Shown piece by piece: positions 8,254-16,280 of a stretch of DNA of 64,000 nt. Source of the DNA: Amycolatopsis sp. QT-25 (GTDB lineage Bacteria > Actinomycetota > Actinomycetes > Mycobacteriales > Pseudonocardiaceae); assembly GCF_029369745.1 (NCBI RefSeq), contig NZ_CP120210.1, positions 7,626,001 to 7,690,000 on the forward strand. The letters are read 5' to 3'. Each line of letters starts with the position of its first letter. The stretch's first letter is position 1. A program made the position numbers and the translations under genes. The notes beneath the pieces are model-generated. The model did no database searches. It saw only the letters and a program-made list of their open reading frames with translations, and was not told where the DNA came from.

Positions 8254-9147
8254 ATGGTGAGCAGGCCCGTGGCGCATGACGACCGACCGTCCCCCGGCCG
8301 GCCCGCCAAGCGAGGAAAGCGCCGTGGCCGGGGCTGGCTCATCGCCCTTGCCGTGCTGGTGGTGCTGCTGGTCGGAGCCGATTTCGGAGCGGCCGCGTTC
8401 GCCGAGCACACGATCTCCCAGAAGACCCGCGAACAGCTGGCGATCCCCAACGATCCGGCCGTCACGGTGCACGGTTTCCCGTTCCTGACGCAGGCTCTCT
8501 CCGGTGACTACGGTCACATCACCATCAACGCCCAGGGCGTCGCGGTCCCGCCGAGGCTGCGGGACGTGGACTTCAACGCGGACATGACCGACGTCACGGC
8601 GCCGCTGTCGGACCTGACTTCCGGCAACACGAAGTCGATCGTCATCGGCACGCTCAAAGGCGAAGTGACCGTCAAGGCCTCCGACATCGCGAAGCAGGCC
8701 CCGCTCGACAAGATCGAGAACCTCAGGATCGAGCCGGTCACCGAGGACTACGTCCGCAACGGCGAGAACGGTCAGGGCGAGACGACCCCGCCCACCACCA
8801 ACGCCCAGGGCGAACCGATCGACAGCTCCAGCGCGGGCATCCGGCTGTCGGGCAACGTGCAGATCGCCGGGCAGAAGGTGGAGATCTTCTGTTTCGCGAT
8901 GATCGAACTGAAGGGTCAGAAGATCAGCATCGAGCCGAAGCGACTGCAATTCGGGAACGACAAGGAGACCACCGTCGTTCCCCAAGCGGTACAGAACGTG
9001 CTGCTGCCGAACTTCAACGCGACCATCGACACCGGTGCGATGCCGTTCTCGGTGACGCCGACGTCGGTCCGCGTGAACAGCGGTTCGGTGACCATCAAGG
9101 GTGAAGGCAAGAACGTGGCCTTCAACGGGGCGAAGCCGCAAGGGTGA
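8254..9147 (+). CDS. LmeA-like DUF2993 envelope phospholipid-binding protein
   Basis: A 297-residue protein with a basic, proline-containing N-terminus, one membrane segment (GWLIALAVLVVLLVGADFGA, about residues 28-47) and a DUF2993 domain. Its place beside glnR, mshD and the thioredoxin gene matches Rv0817c/LmeA, which is required for mannan elongation in mycobacteria. AAGGAG lies 11 bases before the ATG. The family call is solid; whether it acts in lipomannan synthesis here is inferred from synteny. Confidence 0.75.
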   Translation: MVSRPVAHDDRPSPGRPAKRGKRRGRGWLIALAVLVVLLVGADFGAAAFAEHTISQKTREQLAIPNDPAVTVHGFPFLTQALSGDYGHITINAQGVAVPPRLRDVDFNADMTDVTAPLSDLTSGNTKSIVIGTLKGEVTVKASDIAKQAPLDKIENLRIEPVTEDYVRNGENGQGETTPPTTNAQGEPIDSSSAGIRLSGNVQIAGQKVEIFCFAMIELKGQKISIEPKRLQFGNDKETTVVPQAVQNVLLPNFNATIDTGAMPFSVTPTSVRVNSGSVTIKGEGKNVAFNGAKPQG

Positions 9148-9183
9148 TTCGACGCAAGGGATTCGACACAGAGGTGATTCCGG

Positions 9184-9606
9184 ATGACCGGGGTGTGGGT
9201 GCTGCTGGGCGTCCTGGTGCTAGGCGGTGTGGCGGGCGCGCTGCTGCGAGCACGCAACGGCCGCATCAGGGCCGCCAAGGCTTCTGACGTGGCCAAGCTG
9301 CCGGAGCGCGTCTCCGCCGCCCTCGCGCCCGAAGGCGTCACCCTGGTCCAGATCTCCACGACGTTCTGCGCGCCGTGCCGCCACACCCGCGTCATCCTGT
9401 CTGCTCTCGCGGACAAGACCGACGGCCTCACGCATGTCGATCTGGACGTCACCGAGACCCCCGAAGTCGCCAAGGCGCTTTCGATCTTGCGGACTCCGAC
9501 GACGCTGGCCTTGACTCCGGACGGCCGGGAGGTTTTCCGCGTCGGCGGCGTTCCCCGAGGTCAGGAGCTTCTGGAAGCTCTGAAACCCCACCTCGCGAAC
9601 GCCTGA
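9184..9606 (+). CDS. Membrane-anchored thioredoxin-like protein (ThiX-like)
   Basis: A 140-residue protein with an N-terminal membrane helix (residues 3-21) and a thioredoxin fold carrying the redox pair C62-A-P-C65 in TTFCAPCRHTR. The later IRTPTTLALTPDG-like stretch (LRTPTTLALTPDGREVFRVG) supplies the cis-proline. Starts 36 bases after lmeA and precedes the sulfur operon, as thiX (Rv0816c) does. Probably reduces an envelope disulfide or a sulfurtransferase partner; the partner is not shown by the sequence. Confidence 0.85.
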   Translation: MTGVWVLLGVLVLGGVAGALLRARNGRIRAAKASDVAKLPERVSAALAPEGVTLVQISTTFCAPCRHTRVILSALADKTDGLTHVDLDVTETPEVAKALSILRTPTTLALTPDGREVFRVGGVPRGQELLEALKPHLANA

Positions 9607-9668
9607 TCCCGAATTTCGGGAAGCGTCCCAAGGTGTGAACACGGTTCCCAACCTGAGGGAGCACTGCG

Positions 9669-9674
9669 TACCCT
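9669..9674 (+). promoter_or_regulatory. -10 element of a leaderless promoter for the cysteine leader peptide
   Basis: TACCCT is followed by exactly 7 bases and then the GTG of the leader peptide at 9682. This TANNNT-N7-GTG spacing places the transcription start on the start codon. No good -35 element is visible. Confidence 0.5.
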
Positions 9675-9681
9675 CGTGCCC

Positions 9682-9768
9682 GTGAACAGGCTGCCCCGAA
9701 CCTTGCTGACCCAGCGCCGCGCAGTGGACCTGTGCCGCGTTCGCAGCAGCCTGTGTCCGGCTCGCTGA
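9682..9768 (+). CDS. Cysteine-responsive leader peptide (28 aa)
   Basis: A leaderless GTG frame of 28 codons reads VNRLPRTLLTQRRAVDL followed by CRVRSSLCPAR. The RxxVDLCRVxSxLC pattern with paired cysteines is the hallmark of actinobacterial cysteine-responsive leader peptides, such as those ahead of sulfurtransferase operons in mycobacteria. Ribosome stalling at the Cys codons when cysteine is scarce is thought to open the downstream ribosome site. Here it stands 66 bases ahead of a DUF4395-sseA-sseC operon, the expected target. The regulatory role is inferred from the family. Confidence 0.75.
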   Translation: MNRLPRTLLTQRRAVDLCRVRSSLCPAR

Positions 9769-9781
9769 GCGCGCCCTGATG

Positions 9782-9829
9782 CCTGCGCGTGCCCGTCCGG
9801 CACGCACCTTTCCCTCTCGTTCGCAGGAG
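9782..9829 (+). promoter_or_regulatory. Candidate attenuator structure covering the DUF4395 ribosome site
   Basis: Between the leader peptide and the next gene, CCTGCG (9782-9787) can pair with CGCAGG (9822-9827), which abuts the AGGAGG Shine-Dalgarno. A competing local hairpin GCGTGCC-CGTCC-GGCACGC spans 9787-9805. These are alternatives since they share base 9787. A switch that hides or frees the ribosome site is plausible but not tested. Confidence 0.35.
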
Positions 9830-9834
9830 GAACC

Positions 9835-10269
9835 ATGTCCGCAGGACCGGCCGTCGACCCCCGTGGTCCGCGTTTCGCCGCCATCCTGACGACGATCGTG
9901 CTCGCGGTCGTGCTCATCACCCAGTGGTGGCCACTGCTCGCGGCGCAGGCGGTGGTGTTCGCGATCGGGGCCTTCGTCGGGCTCAAGCCGGCGCCGTACT
10001 CCCTCCTCTACCGCTACCTGGTCGCACCGCGGCTCGGCCCGGCGACCGAACGCGAGGACGCCGCCCCGCTGCGGTTCGCGCAGGCCGTCGGGTTCGTCTT
10101 CGCCGTCGTCGGCACCGTCGGCTTCGCCGCCGGGTGGACCGCGCTGGGCTTCGTCGCGACGGCGTTCGCGCTGTTCGCGGCCTTCCTCAACGCGGCGTTC
10201 GACTTCTGTCTCGGTTGCGAAATGTACCTGCTCATCAAACGTTTCAGCCCCAGCCCTCGCGCGTCCTAA
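9835..10269 (+). CDS. DUF4395 membrane protein of the sulfur operon
   Basis: A 144-residue protein with about four membrane helices and a C-terminal CLGCEMYL motif. DUF4395 proteins are regularly encoded beside sulfurtransferases and thioredoxins in actinobacteria; the CxxC pair suggests thiol or sulfur handling at the membrane. GGAGGAACC precedes the ATG. First structural gene after the cysteine leader peptide, 21 bases before sseA. Confidence 0.8.
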   Translation: MSAGPAVDPRGPRFAAILTTIVLAVVLITQWWPLLAAQAVVFAIGAFVGLKPAPYSLLYRYLVAPRLGPATEREDAAPLRFAQAVGFVFAVVGTVGFAAGWTALGFVATAFALFAAFLNAAFDFCLGCEMYLLIKRFSPSPRAS

Positions 10270-10290
10270 CCCAGAAAGAGAGTCAGCTCC

Positions 10291-11127
10291 ATGAGTCGTG
10301 AAGACGTCCTGGTCACCACCCAGTGGGCCGAGGAGAACCTGGACACCCCGGGTGTCGTGTTCATCGAGGTCGACGAGGACACGACCGCGTACGACAACGG
10401 ACACATCCGCGGTGCGGTGAAGTTCGACTGGCGCAAGGACCTGCAGGACGGCGTCCGCCGCGACTTCGTCGACAAGGAGGGCTTCGAGAAGCTGCTGTCC
10501 GAGCGGGGCATCTCGAACGACGACCGCGTGATCCTCTACGGCGGCAACAACAACTGGTTCGCCGCGTACGCGTACTGGTACTTCAAGCTCTACGGTCACG
10601 AGAAGGTGCAGCTGCTCGACGGCGGCCGCAAGAAGTGGGAACTCGACGGCCGCGAGCTGAGCTCCGAGGACGTCAAGCGCGAGCCTGCCCGGTACCAGGC
10701 CAAGGAGCAGGACCTCTCGATCCGCGCGTTCCGCGACGAGGTCGTCCAGGCCATCGGTTCCAGCAACTTCGTCGACGTGCGTTCGCCCGACGAGTTCTCC
10801 GGCAAGCTGCTCGCCCCGGCGCACCTGCCGCAGGAGCAGTCCCAGGTTCCCGGCCACATCCCGGGCGCGCTGAACGTCCCGTGGGCGAAGGTCGCCAACG
10901 AGGACGGCACCTTCAAGACCGAGGAAGAGATCAAGGAGCTGTACTCCGACGAGGGCCTCGACGAGTCGAAGTCCACGATCGCGTACTGCCGGATCGGTGA
11001 GCGTTCGTCCATCGCGTGGTTCGCGCTGCACGAGCTCCTCGGCTACGACCAGGTGAAGAACTACGACGGTTCGTGGACGGAATACGGCTCGCTCGTCGGC
11101 GTGCCGGTCGAGTTGGGAGCCAAGTGA
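10291..11127 (+). CDS. sseA: Thiosulfate sulfurtransferase (two-domain rhodanese, SseA/CysA type)
   Basis: A 278-residue tandem rhodanese. The inactive N-terminal domain is followed by a catalytic one with C233 in the loop CRIGERSS, the CRxGxR[ST] consensus of thiosulfate sulfurtransferases. It transfers sulfane sulfur to cyanide or a thiol acceptor. DWRKDLQD and LYGGNNNWFAAY are typical of the actinobacterial CysA/SseA group. Overlaps sseC by one base, so the two are translated together; expression is probably controlled by the cysteine leader peptide. Confidence 0.93.
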   Translation: MSREDVLVTTQWAEENLDTPGVVFIEVDEDTTAYDNGHIRGAVKFDWRKDLQDGVRRDFVDKEGFEKLLSERGISNDDRVILYGGNNNWFAAYAYWYFKLYGHEKVQLLDGGRKKWELDGRELSSEDVKREPARYQAKEQDLSIRAFRDEVVQAIGSSNFVDVRSPDEFSGKLLAPAHLPQEQSQVPGHIPGALNVPWAKVANEDGTFKTEEEIKELYSDEGLDESKSTIAYCRIGERSSIAWFALHELLGYDQVKNYDGSWTEYGSLVGVPVELGAK

Positions 11128-11435
11128 TGGCTGACGACAGCTGCGGCGCACCGGCCCAGGAGGCCACGCCCGCCGATTACGACACCCGCGGCCAGGTCGT
11201 GCTGGCGGGCAAGGTGACCGGTGCGGAAGGGCCCGTCGGCGGCGCCTTCGTGCGGCTGCTGGACGGCGGCGGTGACTTCACCGGCGAGGTGGTCTCGTCG
11301 GCCGACGGCGACTTCCGCTTCTACGCCGCCCCCGGCGACTGGACGGTGCGCGCGCTGCACCGTTCCGGCAACGGCGAAGCCTCGGTGACCGCCCAGGGTC
11401 CGGGCGTGCACCAGCTGGCGATCTCGGTCGCCTGA
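11127..11435 (+). CDS. sseC: DUF1416 protein SseC
   Basis: A 102-residue protein with the DUF1416 fold: a Cys-containing start (DDSCGAP), then an immunoglobulin-like/transthyretin-like beta domain (VLAGKVTGAEGPVGGAFVRL). Always found next to the CysA/SseA rhodanese and linked to sulfur metabolism by genome context. The ATG shares its first base with the sseA stop codon. A family-1 palindrome 8 bases downstream probably ends the operon. Confidence 0.9.
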   Translation: MADDSCGAPAQEATPADYDTRGQVVLAGKVTGAEGPVGGAFVRLLDGGGDFTGEVVSSADGDFRFYAAPGDWTVRALHRSGNGEASVTAQGPGVHQLAISVA

Positions 11436-11443
11436 CGACTCAA

Positions 11444-11498
11444 GTACATGAAGGCCCCCTTCCGTGCGCCTGGGTGCGGGAAGGGGGCCTTCATGTAC
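11444..11498. repeat. Palindromic intergenic repeat, family 1; probable terminator of the sulfur operon
   Basis: Perfect 20-bp arms, GTACATGAAGGCCCCCTTCC at 11444-11463 and its complement at 11479-11498, with a 15-base GC-rich loop. Same core as the elements at 16444 and 34784. Confidence 0.75.
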
Positions 11499-11549
11499 GT
11501 GTGGGCACGGCCACGTGACCTCGGCAGGCCCGTCCGGGCAGGCAGCGAC

Positions 11550-11555
11550 TAAAGT
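11550..11555 (+). promoter_or_regulatory. -10 element (leaderless) of the 32-aa membrane protein gene
   Basis: TAAAGT followed by 7 bases and GTG at 11563. No Shine-Dalgarno is visible, which fits a leaderless transcript. Confidence 0.45.
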
Positions 11556-11562
11556 GCGGGAC

Positions 11563-11661
11563 GTGGAGATCCTGTTTACGACCCTGCTGGTGCTCGCCGG
11601 CATCGCGATCACCTGGTTCGCCGTGTACGTCGTTTACCGGCTTTACGCGGACCAGCGCTGA
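11563..11661 (+). CDS. Small single-pass membrane protein (32 aa), unknown function
   Basis: GTG frame of 32 codons: a 24-residue hydrophobic helix (LLVLAGIAITWFAVYVVYRL) with a short basic C-terminus YADQR. It ends 3 bases before the nitrobindin-like gene, so both are probably on one transcript. Its position between sseC and the nitrobindin-like gene, a good -10 and a clean membrane helix support a real gene. Function is unknown. Confidence 0.6.
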   Translation: MEILFTTLLVLAGIAITWFAVYVVYRLYADQR

Positions 11662-11664
11662 CCC

Positions 11665-12288
11665 ATGACGGCTAGTGGCGACGAGGCCATCCAGGCCGCG
11701 GAGAAGCGCGCGGAGAACACGCGCGACCGGAACCTTCCGCAGTTAGACGACATGCCCATCCCGGGTGACACCGCGAACCTGCGCGAAGGTGCGAACCTCA
11801 ACGACGCCTGCCTGGCGCTTCTGCCGCTCGTCGGCGTCTGGCGCGGCGAGGGCGAGGTCGACTACCCGACCATCGACGGCCCGTACCGGTTCGGCATGCA
11901 GCTGACCATCGCGCACGACGGCCGCCCGTTCCTCACGCACGAGGCCCGCGCGTGGCTACTCGACGAGGACGGCAAGGTCATCCGTCCGGCGGCACGCGAA
12001 TCCGGCTTCTGGCGTCCACAGGCCGACGACACGATCGAACTGCTGCTGACCCACAACACCGGTATCATCGAGCTCTTCTACGGCAAACCGCGTGGCAAGG
12101 CGTCGGTTCCCGCCTGGGAGCTGGGCACCGACGCGGTCGTCCGCACGTCGACGGCCAAGGACGTCACGGCGTCGCAGCGGCTCTACGGCATCGTGAACGG
12201 TGAACTCGGCTACGTCGAGGAGCGCGCCATGATGGGCCAGGAACTCCAGCCGCACACGTCGGCGCTGCTGCGTCGCGTCGTGGGCTGA
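11665..12288 (+). CDS. Nitrobindin-like heme-binding beta-barrel protein (FABP-like)
   Basis: A 207-residue protein with a long polar N-terminus, then a ten-stranded barrel opening with GVWRGEG, the GxWxGxG signature of nitrobindin/THAP4-type domains. The C-terminal LQPHTSALLRR carries the histidine that ligates ferric heme in nitrobindins. Such proteins bind NO or isomerise peroxynitrite. The gene lies where Rv0813c sits relative to sseC in M. tuberculosis. Heme and NO binding are family knowledge, not shown here. Confidence 0.85.
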   Translation: MTASGDEAIQAAEKRAENTRDRNLPQLDDMPIPGDTANLREGANLNDACLALLPLVGVWRGEGEVDYPTIDGPYRFGMQLTIAHDGRPFLTHEARAWLLDEDGKVIRPAARESGFWRPQADDTIELLLTHNTGIIELFYGKPRGKASVPAWELGTDAVVRTSTAKDVTASQRLYGIVNGELGYVEERAMMGQELQPHTSALLRRVVG

Positions 12289-12296
12289 CCTTTCCC

Positions 12297-12908
12297 GTGC
12301 GGTGGCGTGCCTACGGCGAGCACGCCGCCCTGCTGGACTGCGATTCCCCGGCACAGACGATCGCGGCACACGCGACGATTTCGTTCGCGCGCCCGCCTGG
12401 GATCGCCGAGCTCGTCCCCGGCGCCCGCAGCCTGCTCGTGGTGGAAATCCCGGGCTCCGGTGCCCTCGCGGCCGCCCGTGACCTGCTGGCGGACGCCGAC
12501 CTCGCACATCCGCCCGAAGGCGAACCACGGGAGATCACGCTCGACGTCACCTACGACGGCGAGGATCTCGAACTCGTCGCGCGGGACGCCGGAGTGTCCA
12601 TCGAGGACGTCGTCCGGCTGCACACCGGCGCCGTGTACACCGTGGCCTTCACCGGGTTCGCACCCGGATTCGGCTACCTGAGAGGGCTTCCCGAACCGCT
12701 CCGGCAGCCGCGGCTGGCGACTCCGCGCACTCGCGTGCCGCCGGGTTCGGTCGGGATCGCGGGCGAGTTCACCGGCGTGTACCCGCGGGTCTCACCCGGT
12801 GGCTGGCGGCTGATCGGCCACACCCGGACCGTCCTGTTCGATCCGCGCGCCGACCCGCCCGCGCTGCTGTCGCCCGGTGACCGGGTGCGGTTCCGGAGCG
12901 CCGGATGA
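12297..12908 (+). CDS. pxpB: 5-oxoprolinase subunit PxpB (KipI/allophanate hydrolase subunit 1 family)
   Basis: A 203-residue protein with the hallmark FTGFAPGFGYLRGLP and TPRTRVPPGSVGIAG stretches. With PxpC and PxpA it opens 5-oxoproline (pyroglutamate) to glutamate using ATP. GTG start at 12297, 8 bases after the previous gene; the stop overlaps the pxpC start as ATGA. No pxpA gene is visible in the window. Confidence 0.9.
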   Translation: MRWRAYGEHAALLDCDSPAQTIAAHATISFARPPGIAELVPGARSLLVVEIPGSGALAAARDLLADADLAHPPEGEPREITLDVTYDGEDLELVARDAGVSIEDVVRLHTGAVYTVAFTGFAPGFGYLRGLPEPLRQPRLATPRTRVPPGSVGIAGEFTGVYPRVSPGGWRLIGHTRTVLFDPRADPPALLSPGDRVRFRSAG

Positions 12909-13777
12909 GGGCGCTCGAAGTGGTCGGGACCGGCCCGCTCGCGCTGATCCAGGACCTCGGCAGGCCCGGTTACGCGCATCTCGGCGTCCCGCCGTCCGGC
13001 GCGCTGGACGTCCCGGCGCTGAAACTGGCCAACCGGCTCGTCGGCAACGCCGAGGACGCCGCGGGCGTCGAGTGCCTGCTCGGTGGACTGCGACTGCGCG
13101 CCACGACGTCCTGCACGATCGCGGTGACCGGCCCGGCCGTCACCGTCGAGGTCGACGGCCGCGCCGTCGGCTCGCACGCGCCGGTGTGGCTGGCGGCGGG
13201 CCAGGTCGTGGCGATCGGCGCACCCGCCACCGGGTTGCGGTGCTACCTGGCGGCCTCCGGCGGGATCACCGTCGAGGCGGAACTCGGCAGCCGGTCGCGG
13301 GACGTCCTTTCGGAGATCGGACCCGCGCCGCTGAAGGCGGGCGACGTCCTCCCTCTCGGCGCGCCTTCTGTGTCCGAAGGCGCCGACGTCGTCTTGCCCG
13401 CGGTGGCTCCGGCGGAACTGGTCGTACCGGTCGATCCGGGGCCGCGGGCGCACTGGTTCGAAGATCTGGCGCCCGGACTCGCGAAGACCTGGACGGTGAC
13501 GGCCGAATCCAACCGCGTCGGACTCCGGCTCGACGGGCCCGCGCTGACCCGCCGGGACGAATACGCGACGCGGGAACTGCCGAGCGAAGGCCTGCTGACC
13601 GGCGCCGTTCAGGTGCCGCCGGACGGATTGCCGGTGGTGTTCTTGGCGGATCATCCAACTACCGGTGGTTATCCGGTGGCGGCCGTGGTGAGACGGGCGT
13701 CACTCCCGGCCCTCGCGCAGGCCCGACCCGGAACCCTTCTCCGCTTTCACTCGTCCACGAAGATGTGGAACAGGTAA
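12905..13777 (+). CDS. pxpC: 5-oxoprolinase subunit PxpC (KipA/allophanate hydrolase subunit 2 family)
   Basis: A 290-residue protein opening with the family motif GPLALIQDLGRPGYAHLGVP, then SGALDVPALKLANRLVGN. It forms the oxoprolinase with PxpB. The ATG lies in a 4-base overlap with pxpB. The C-terminus (PVAAVVRRASLPALAQARPG) is full length. The following small gene starts inside its last codons, so three genes are probably co-translated. Confidence 0.9.
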   Translation: MRALEVVGTGPLALIQDLGRPGYAHLGVPPSGALDVPALKLANRLVGNAEDAAGVECLLGGLRLRATTSCTIAVTGPAVTVEVDGRAVGSHAPVWLAAGQVVAIGAPATGLRCYLAASGGITVEAELGSRSRDVLSEIGPAPLKAGDVLPLGAPSVSEGADVVLPAVAPAELVVPVDPGPRAHWFEDLAPGLAKTWTVTAESNRVGLRLDGPALTRRDEYATRELPSEGLLTGAVQVPPDGLPVVFLADHPTTGGYPVAAVVRRASLPALAQARPGTLLRFHSSTKMWNR

Positions 13778-14178
13778 CGGTCGACGGTGGCACAGGTGTC
13801 ATCGACACAACTTCGGTCCCCGTCCAACCCGAACTCCCGCAGTCGCTGCGGATCGCGCTGGCCACCGGTCAGATGCGGCGTCCGCTCGGCGACACGCTTC
13901 GCCCGCTTCTCGATCTCTTCGCCGACGGCGAATACCAGGTCACCGGACCCGAACGGCTCGATCAGGACCGCTACCTGACCCCGAGCGCCGACTGGCCGCC
14001 CGCCGACGAGTCCCGGGTCGGCTACTACCGGACGGCGATCAAGAGCGGGTACCGGCCGGTCGCGGTCGTACTGGAGACCACCGACGCGGCGGTGATCCTC
14101 GACGGGCACCACAAGATCGCGGCCTACCGCGCAGAAGCGATCCTGCCGCACCTGCTGATCATCAGCCCGCTCGGCTGA
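13765..14178 (+). CDS. Hypothetical protein with a ParB-like DGHHK motif
   Basis: A 137-residue protein. The GTG at 13765 overlaps the pxpC end by 13 bases and is the nearest start that keeps the whole frame; no better start was found. The C-terminal half contains VILDGHHKIAAYRA, which looks like the nucleotide-binding DGHHR box of ParB/Srx-fold proteins, and GYYRTAIKSGYRPVAVVLE. The last 17 bases overlap the convergent pabC end. Function unknown; the ParB-like reading rests on one motif. Confidence 0.6.
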   Translation: MEQVTVDGGTGVIDTTSVPVQPELPQSLRIALATGQMRRPLGDTLRPLLDLFADGEYQVTGPERLDQDRYLTPSADWPPADESRVGYYRTAIKSGYRPVAVVLETTDAAVILDGHHKIAAYRAEAILPHLLIISPLG

Positions 14179-15025
14179 TCGCATACTCGCTCTCGTACGC
14201 GGCGGCCAGTTCGGCGTGGATCGCGCTGGAGTCGGTGAGCGCGACGCCGTCGAGCGTGTGCACCCTGGTCAGCTTGCGGACCGACGAGGCGAGGAACAGC
14301 CCCTCGCCACCGGTCAGGTCCGAGACCTTGAGCGATTCGACCTCGACCGACCAGCCCGCCCGCTCGGCGCCCCGGAACAGCGCCGCCTGTGTCGTGCCGG
14401 GCAGGATGCCGATGGTCGCCGGCGGCGTGTAGAGCGTCCTGTCCTTCGCGAGGACGACCGTCGACGTCGGCCCTTCGAAGACCGAACCGTCGGCGGCGGT
14501 GAAAATCACATCGCTCGCCCCGCGGCGGCCCGCCTCCCGCAGCGCGGCCATGTTGACGCCGTACGAAATCGACTTCGCGCCCAGCAGCAGCCACGGCGCG
14601 CGCTCGGCGAGTTCGGGTTCGATACCGCGCTCGAGGGTGATCGCCGCGACGCCTTCGACACGGGCCCGCTGGACCTTCTCGTCGATCTCCACACCGAGCG
14701 CGAACCCGAACGGCTTCGCTTCCGGATCGCCGTCGATTCCCCTGGTGTACACCAGTTTCAGCGCGATTTCGGCGGGGCCGGACCAATTGTCGATGACGGT
14801 CCGCGCGGCGCGCTCCCAGTCCGCGAGGTCCGGCTCCGGCAGGTCGAGCATGGCTGCCGAACGAGCCAGCCGCTCGAGATGCGGGCGGAGCTCACGAGGG
14901 CGTCCGTCGACGACGAGGATCGTCTCGAACACGCCGTCACCGCGAAGCAACCCGAGATCGTCTACCCGCAGATGAGCGGCTTCGGGGTCGGCCAGGGTCC
15001 CGTCGAGAAAGGCAAGCACGCGCAT
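14162..15025 (-). CDS. pabC: 4-amino-4-deoxychorismate lyase / class IV aminotransferase
   Basis: A 287-residue fold-type IV PLP enzyme. LGLLRGDGVFETI near the start and LLGAKSISYGVNMAALREA (with the Schiff-base Lys) are diagnostic, and VFEGPTSTVVLAKD closes the cofactor pocket. The likely role is release of pyruvate from aminodeoxychorismate to give p-aminobenzoate for folate; a branched-chain or D-amino acid aminotransferase role cannot be excluded. The ATG at 15025 starts MRVLAFLDGTLAD. Divergent from the folate-binding ygfZ with a 21-base gap, as in mycobacteria. Confidence 0.82.
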   Translation of the reverse strand: MRVLAFLDGTLADPEAAHLRVDDLGLLRGDGVFETILVVDGRPRELRPHLERLARSAAMLDLPEPDLADWERAARTVIDNWSGPAEIALKLVYTRGIDGDPEAKPFGFALGVEIDEKVQRARVEGVAAITLERGIEPELAERAPWLLLGAKSISYGVNMAALREAGRRGASDVIFTAADGSVFEGPTSTVVLAKDRTLYTPPATIGILPGTTQAALFRGAERAGWSVEVESLKVSDLTGGEGLFLASSVRKLTRVHTLDGVALTDSSAIHAELAAAYESEYAISRAG

Positions 15026-15046
15026 GGGGACACGGTACTCACTAGC

Positions 15047-16183
15047 ATGGGTTTCATGCCCTACCGCTCCCCTCTGCTCGACCTTCCCGGACCGATCGCG
15101 GCTCCCGACGGGCATCCCGAAGAGGGTGTCCCGTGGCATTGGGGAGATCCTTTCGCCGAGCAGCGGACGGCCGCGCGCGGCGCGGTCGTGATCGACCGTT
15201 CGCACCGCGAGATCCTGGCCGTGACCGGGGAAGAACGGTTGTCCTGGCTGCATTTGGTGATCTCGCAGCACGTCACCGGCCTCGCCGAGGGCACCGGCAC
15301 CGAGGCGCTCGTCCTGGACAGCCACGGCCGCGTCGACACCCACATGGTCGTCGCGCACGCGGACGGCACGGTGTGGCTGGACAGCGACCGGGGCGCGACG
15401 GCCACCAGCGCGCTGCCGTCCGGCGGCAAGCAGACCCTGCGCGACTACCTCGAAGCGATGAAGTTCTGGTCCAAAGTGGACATCCGCGATGTCTCGGGTG
15501 AACTGGCGCTGCTGACCGTCCTCGGTCCCGAAGCGGACCGCGTGCTGGCCTCCGTGGGCGTTTCGGTGAGCTCGGATCCGTACTCGGTCGTGCCGATCCC
15601 CGGTGGTTTCGCGCGGCGGATGCCCTGGCCCGGCCGGCACAGCGTCGACCTCGCCGTGCCCCGCGCCGAACTCGCCGACTGGTGGCGCCGCCTGACCGAC
15701 GCGGGTGCGCGCCCTGCGGGCAGCTGGGCGTTCGACGCGCTGCGGGTCGAATCCCTGCGGCCGCGACTGGGCCTCGACACCGACGATCGCACGATCCCGC
15801 ACGAAGTGAACTGGGTCGACTCCGCGGCGCACGTGGCGAAGGGCTGTTACCGCGGGCAGGAGACCGTCGCGAAGGTCCACAACGTCGGGCGTCCGCCGAG
15901 ATACATGGTGCTGCTGCACCTGGACGGTTCGCCGGAGATCACCCCGGAAACCGGCGACCCGGTGCTGCTGGGCGAGCGGACGATCGGCCGCGTCGGCAGC
16001 GTGGTGCAGCACCACGAACTGGGTCCGATCGCGCTGGCGCTGGTCAAACGCTCCACGCAGCCGGGCGCGGAACTGCTGGTCGGTGCCGAGGATCGCGTCG
16101 TGCAGGCGGCCATCGACCCGGACTCCGTGCCGGGCGAGGCTCCGGCTCCTGGCCGGGAAGCGGCACAGCGACTGCGAGGTTGA
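15047..16183 (+). CDS. ygfZ: Folate-binding YgfZ/GcvT-like protein
   Basis: A 378-residue protein of the aminomethyltransferase fold with the YgfZ signature K-G-C-Y-x-G-Q-E (KGCYRGQETVAKVHN). YgfZ proteins use tetrahydrofolate and help maintain iron-sulfur enzymes. Two in-frame ATGs (15047, 15056) are possible and neither has a good ribosome site; the first was taken. Divergent from pabC, which makes a folate precursor, so sharing a promoter region is sensible. Confidence 0.88.
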   Translation: MGFMPYRSPLLDLPGPIAAPDGHPEEGVPWHWGDPFAEQRTAARGAVVIDRSHREILAVTGEERLSWLHLVISQHVTGLAEGTGTEALVLDSHGRVDTHMVVAHADGTVWLDSDRGATATSALPSGGKQTLRDYLEAMKFWSKVDIRDVSGELALLTVLGPEADRVLASVGVSVSSDPYSVVPIPGGFARRMPWPGRHSVDLAVPRAELADWWRRLTDAGARPAGSWAFDALRVESLRPRLGLDTDDRTIPHEVNWVDSAAHVAKGCYRGQETVAKVHNVGRPPRYMVLLHLDGSPEITPETGDPVLLGERTIGRVGSVVQHHELGPIALALVKRSTQPGAELLVGAEDRVVQAAIDPDSVPGEAPAPGREAAQRLRG

Positions 16184-16280
16184 GCGGGCTCCGGCTGTCC
16201 TGGCGCGTTCCGGTGCGCTTCCTTGCCTACCTTGAAGGTAAGGAAGACGCCCTTCACTACTTTGTGCCTTTGGTGGCATG

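Noticed and set aside
12877..14178. A 433-codon frame that includes the DGHHK protein
   Set aside because: Its first 296 codons overlap pxpC in another frame with Arg-rich nonsense; only the part from 13765 looks protein-like.
14162..16279. A very long open minus-strand frame of about 705 codons ending in pabC
   Set aside because: Only the last 287 codons resemble a protein family. The upstream part is the antisense of ygfZ, which has clear family motifs; open antisense frames are common at this GC content.
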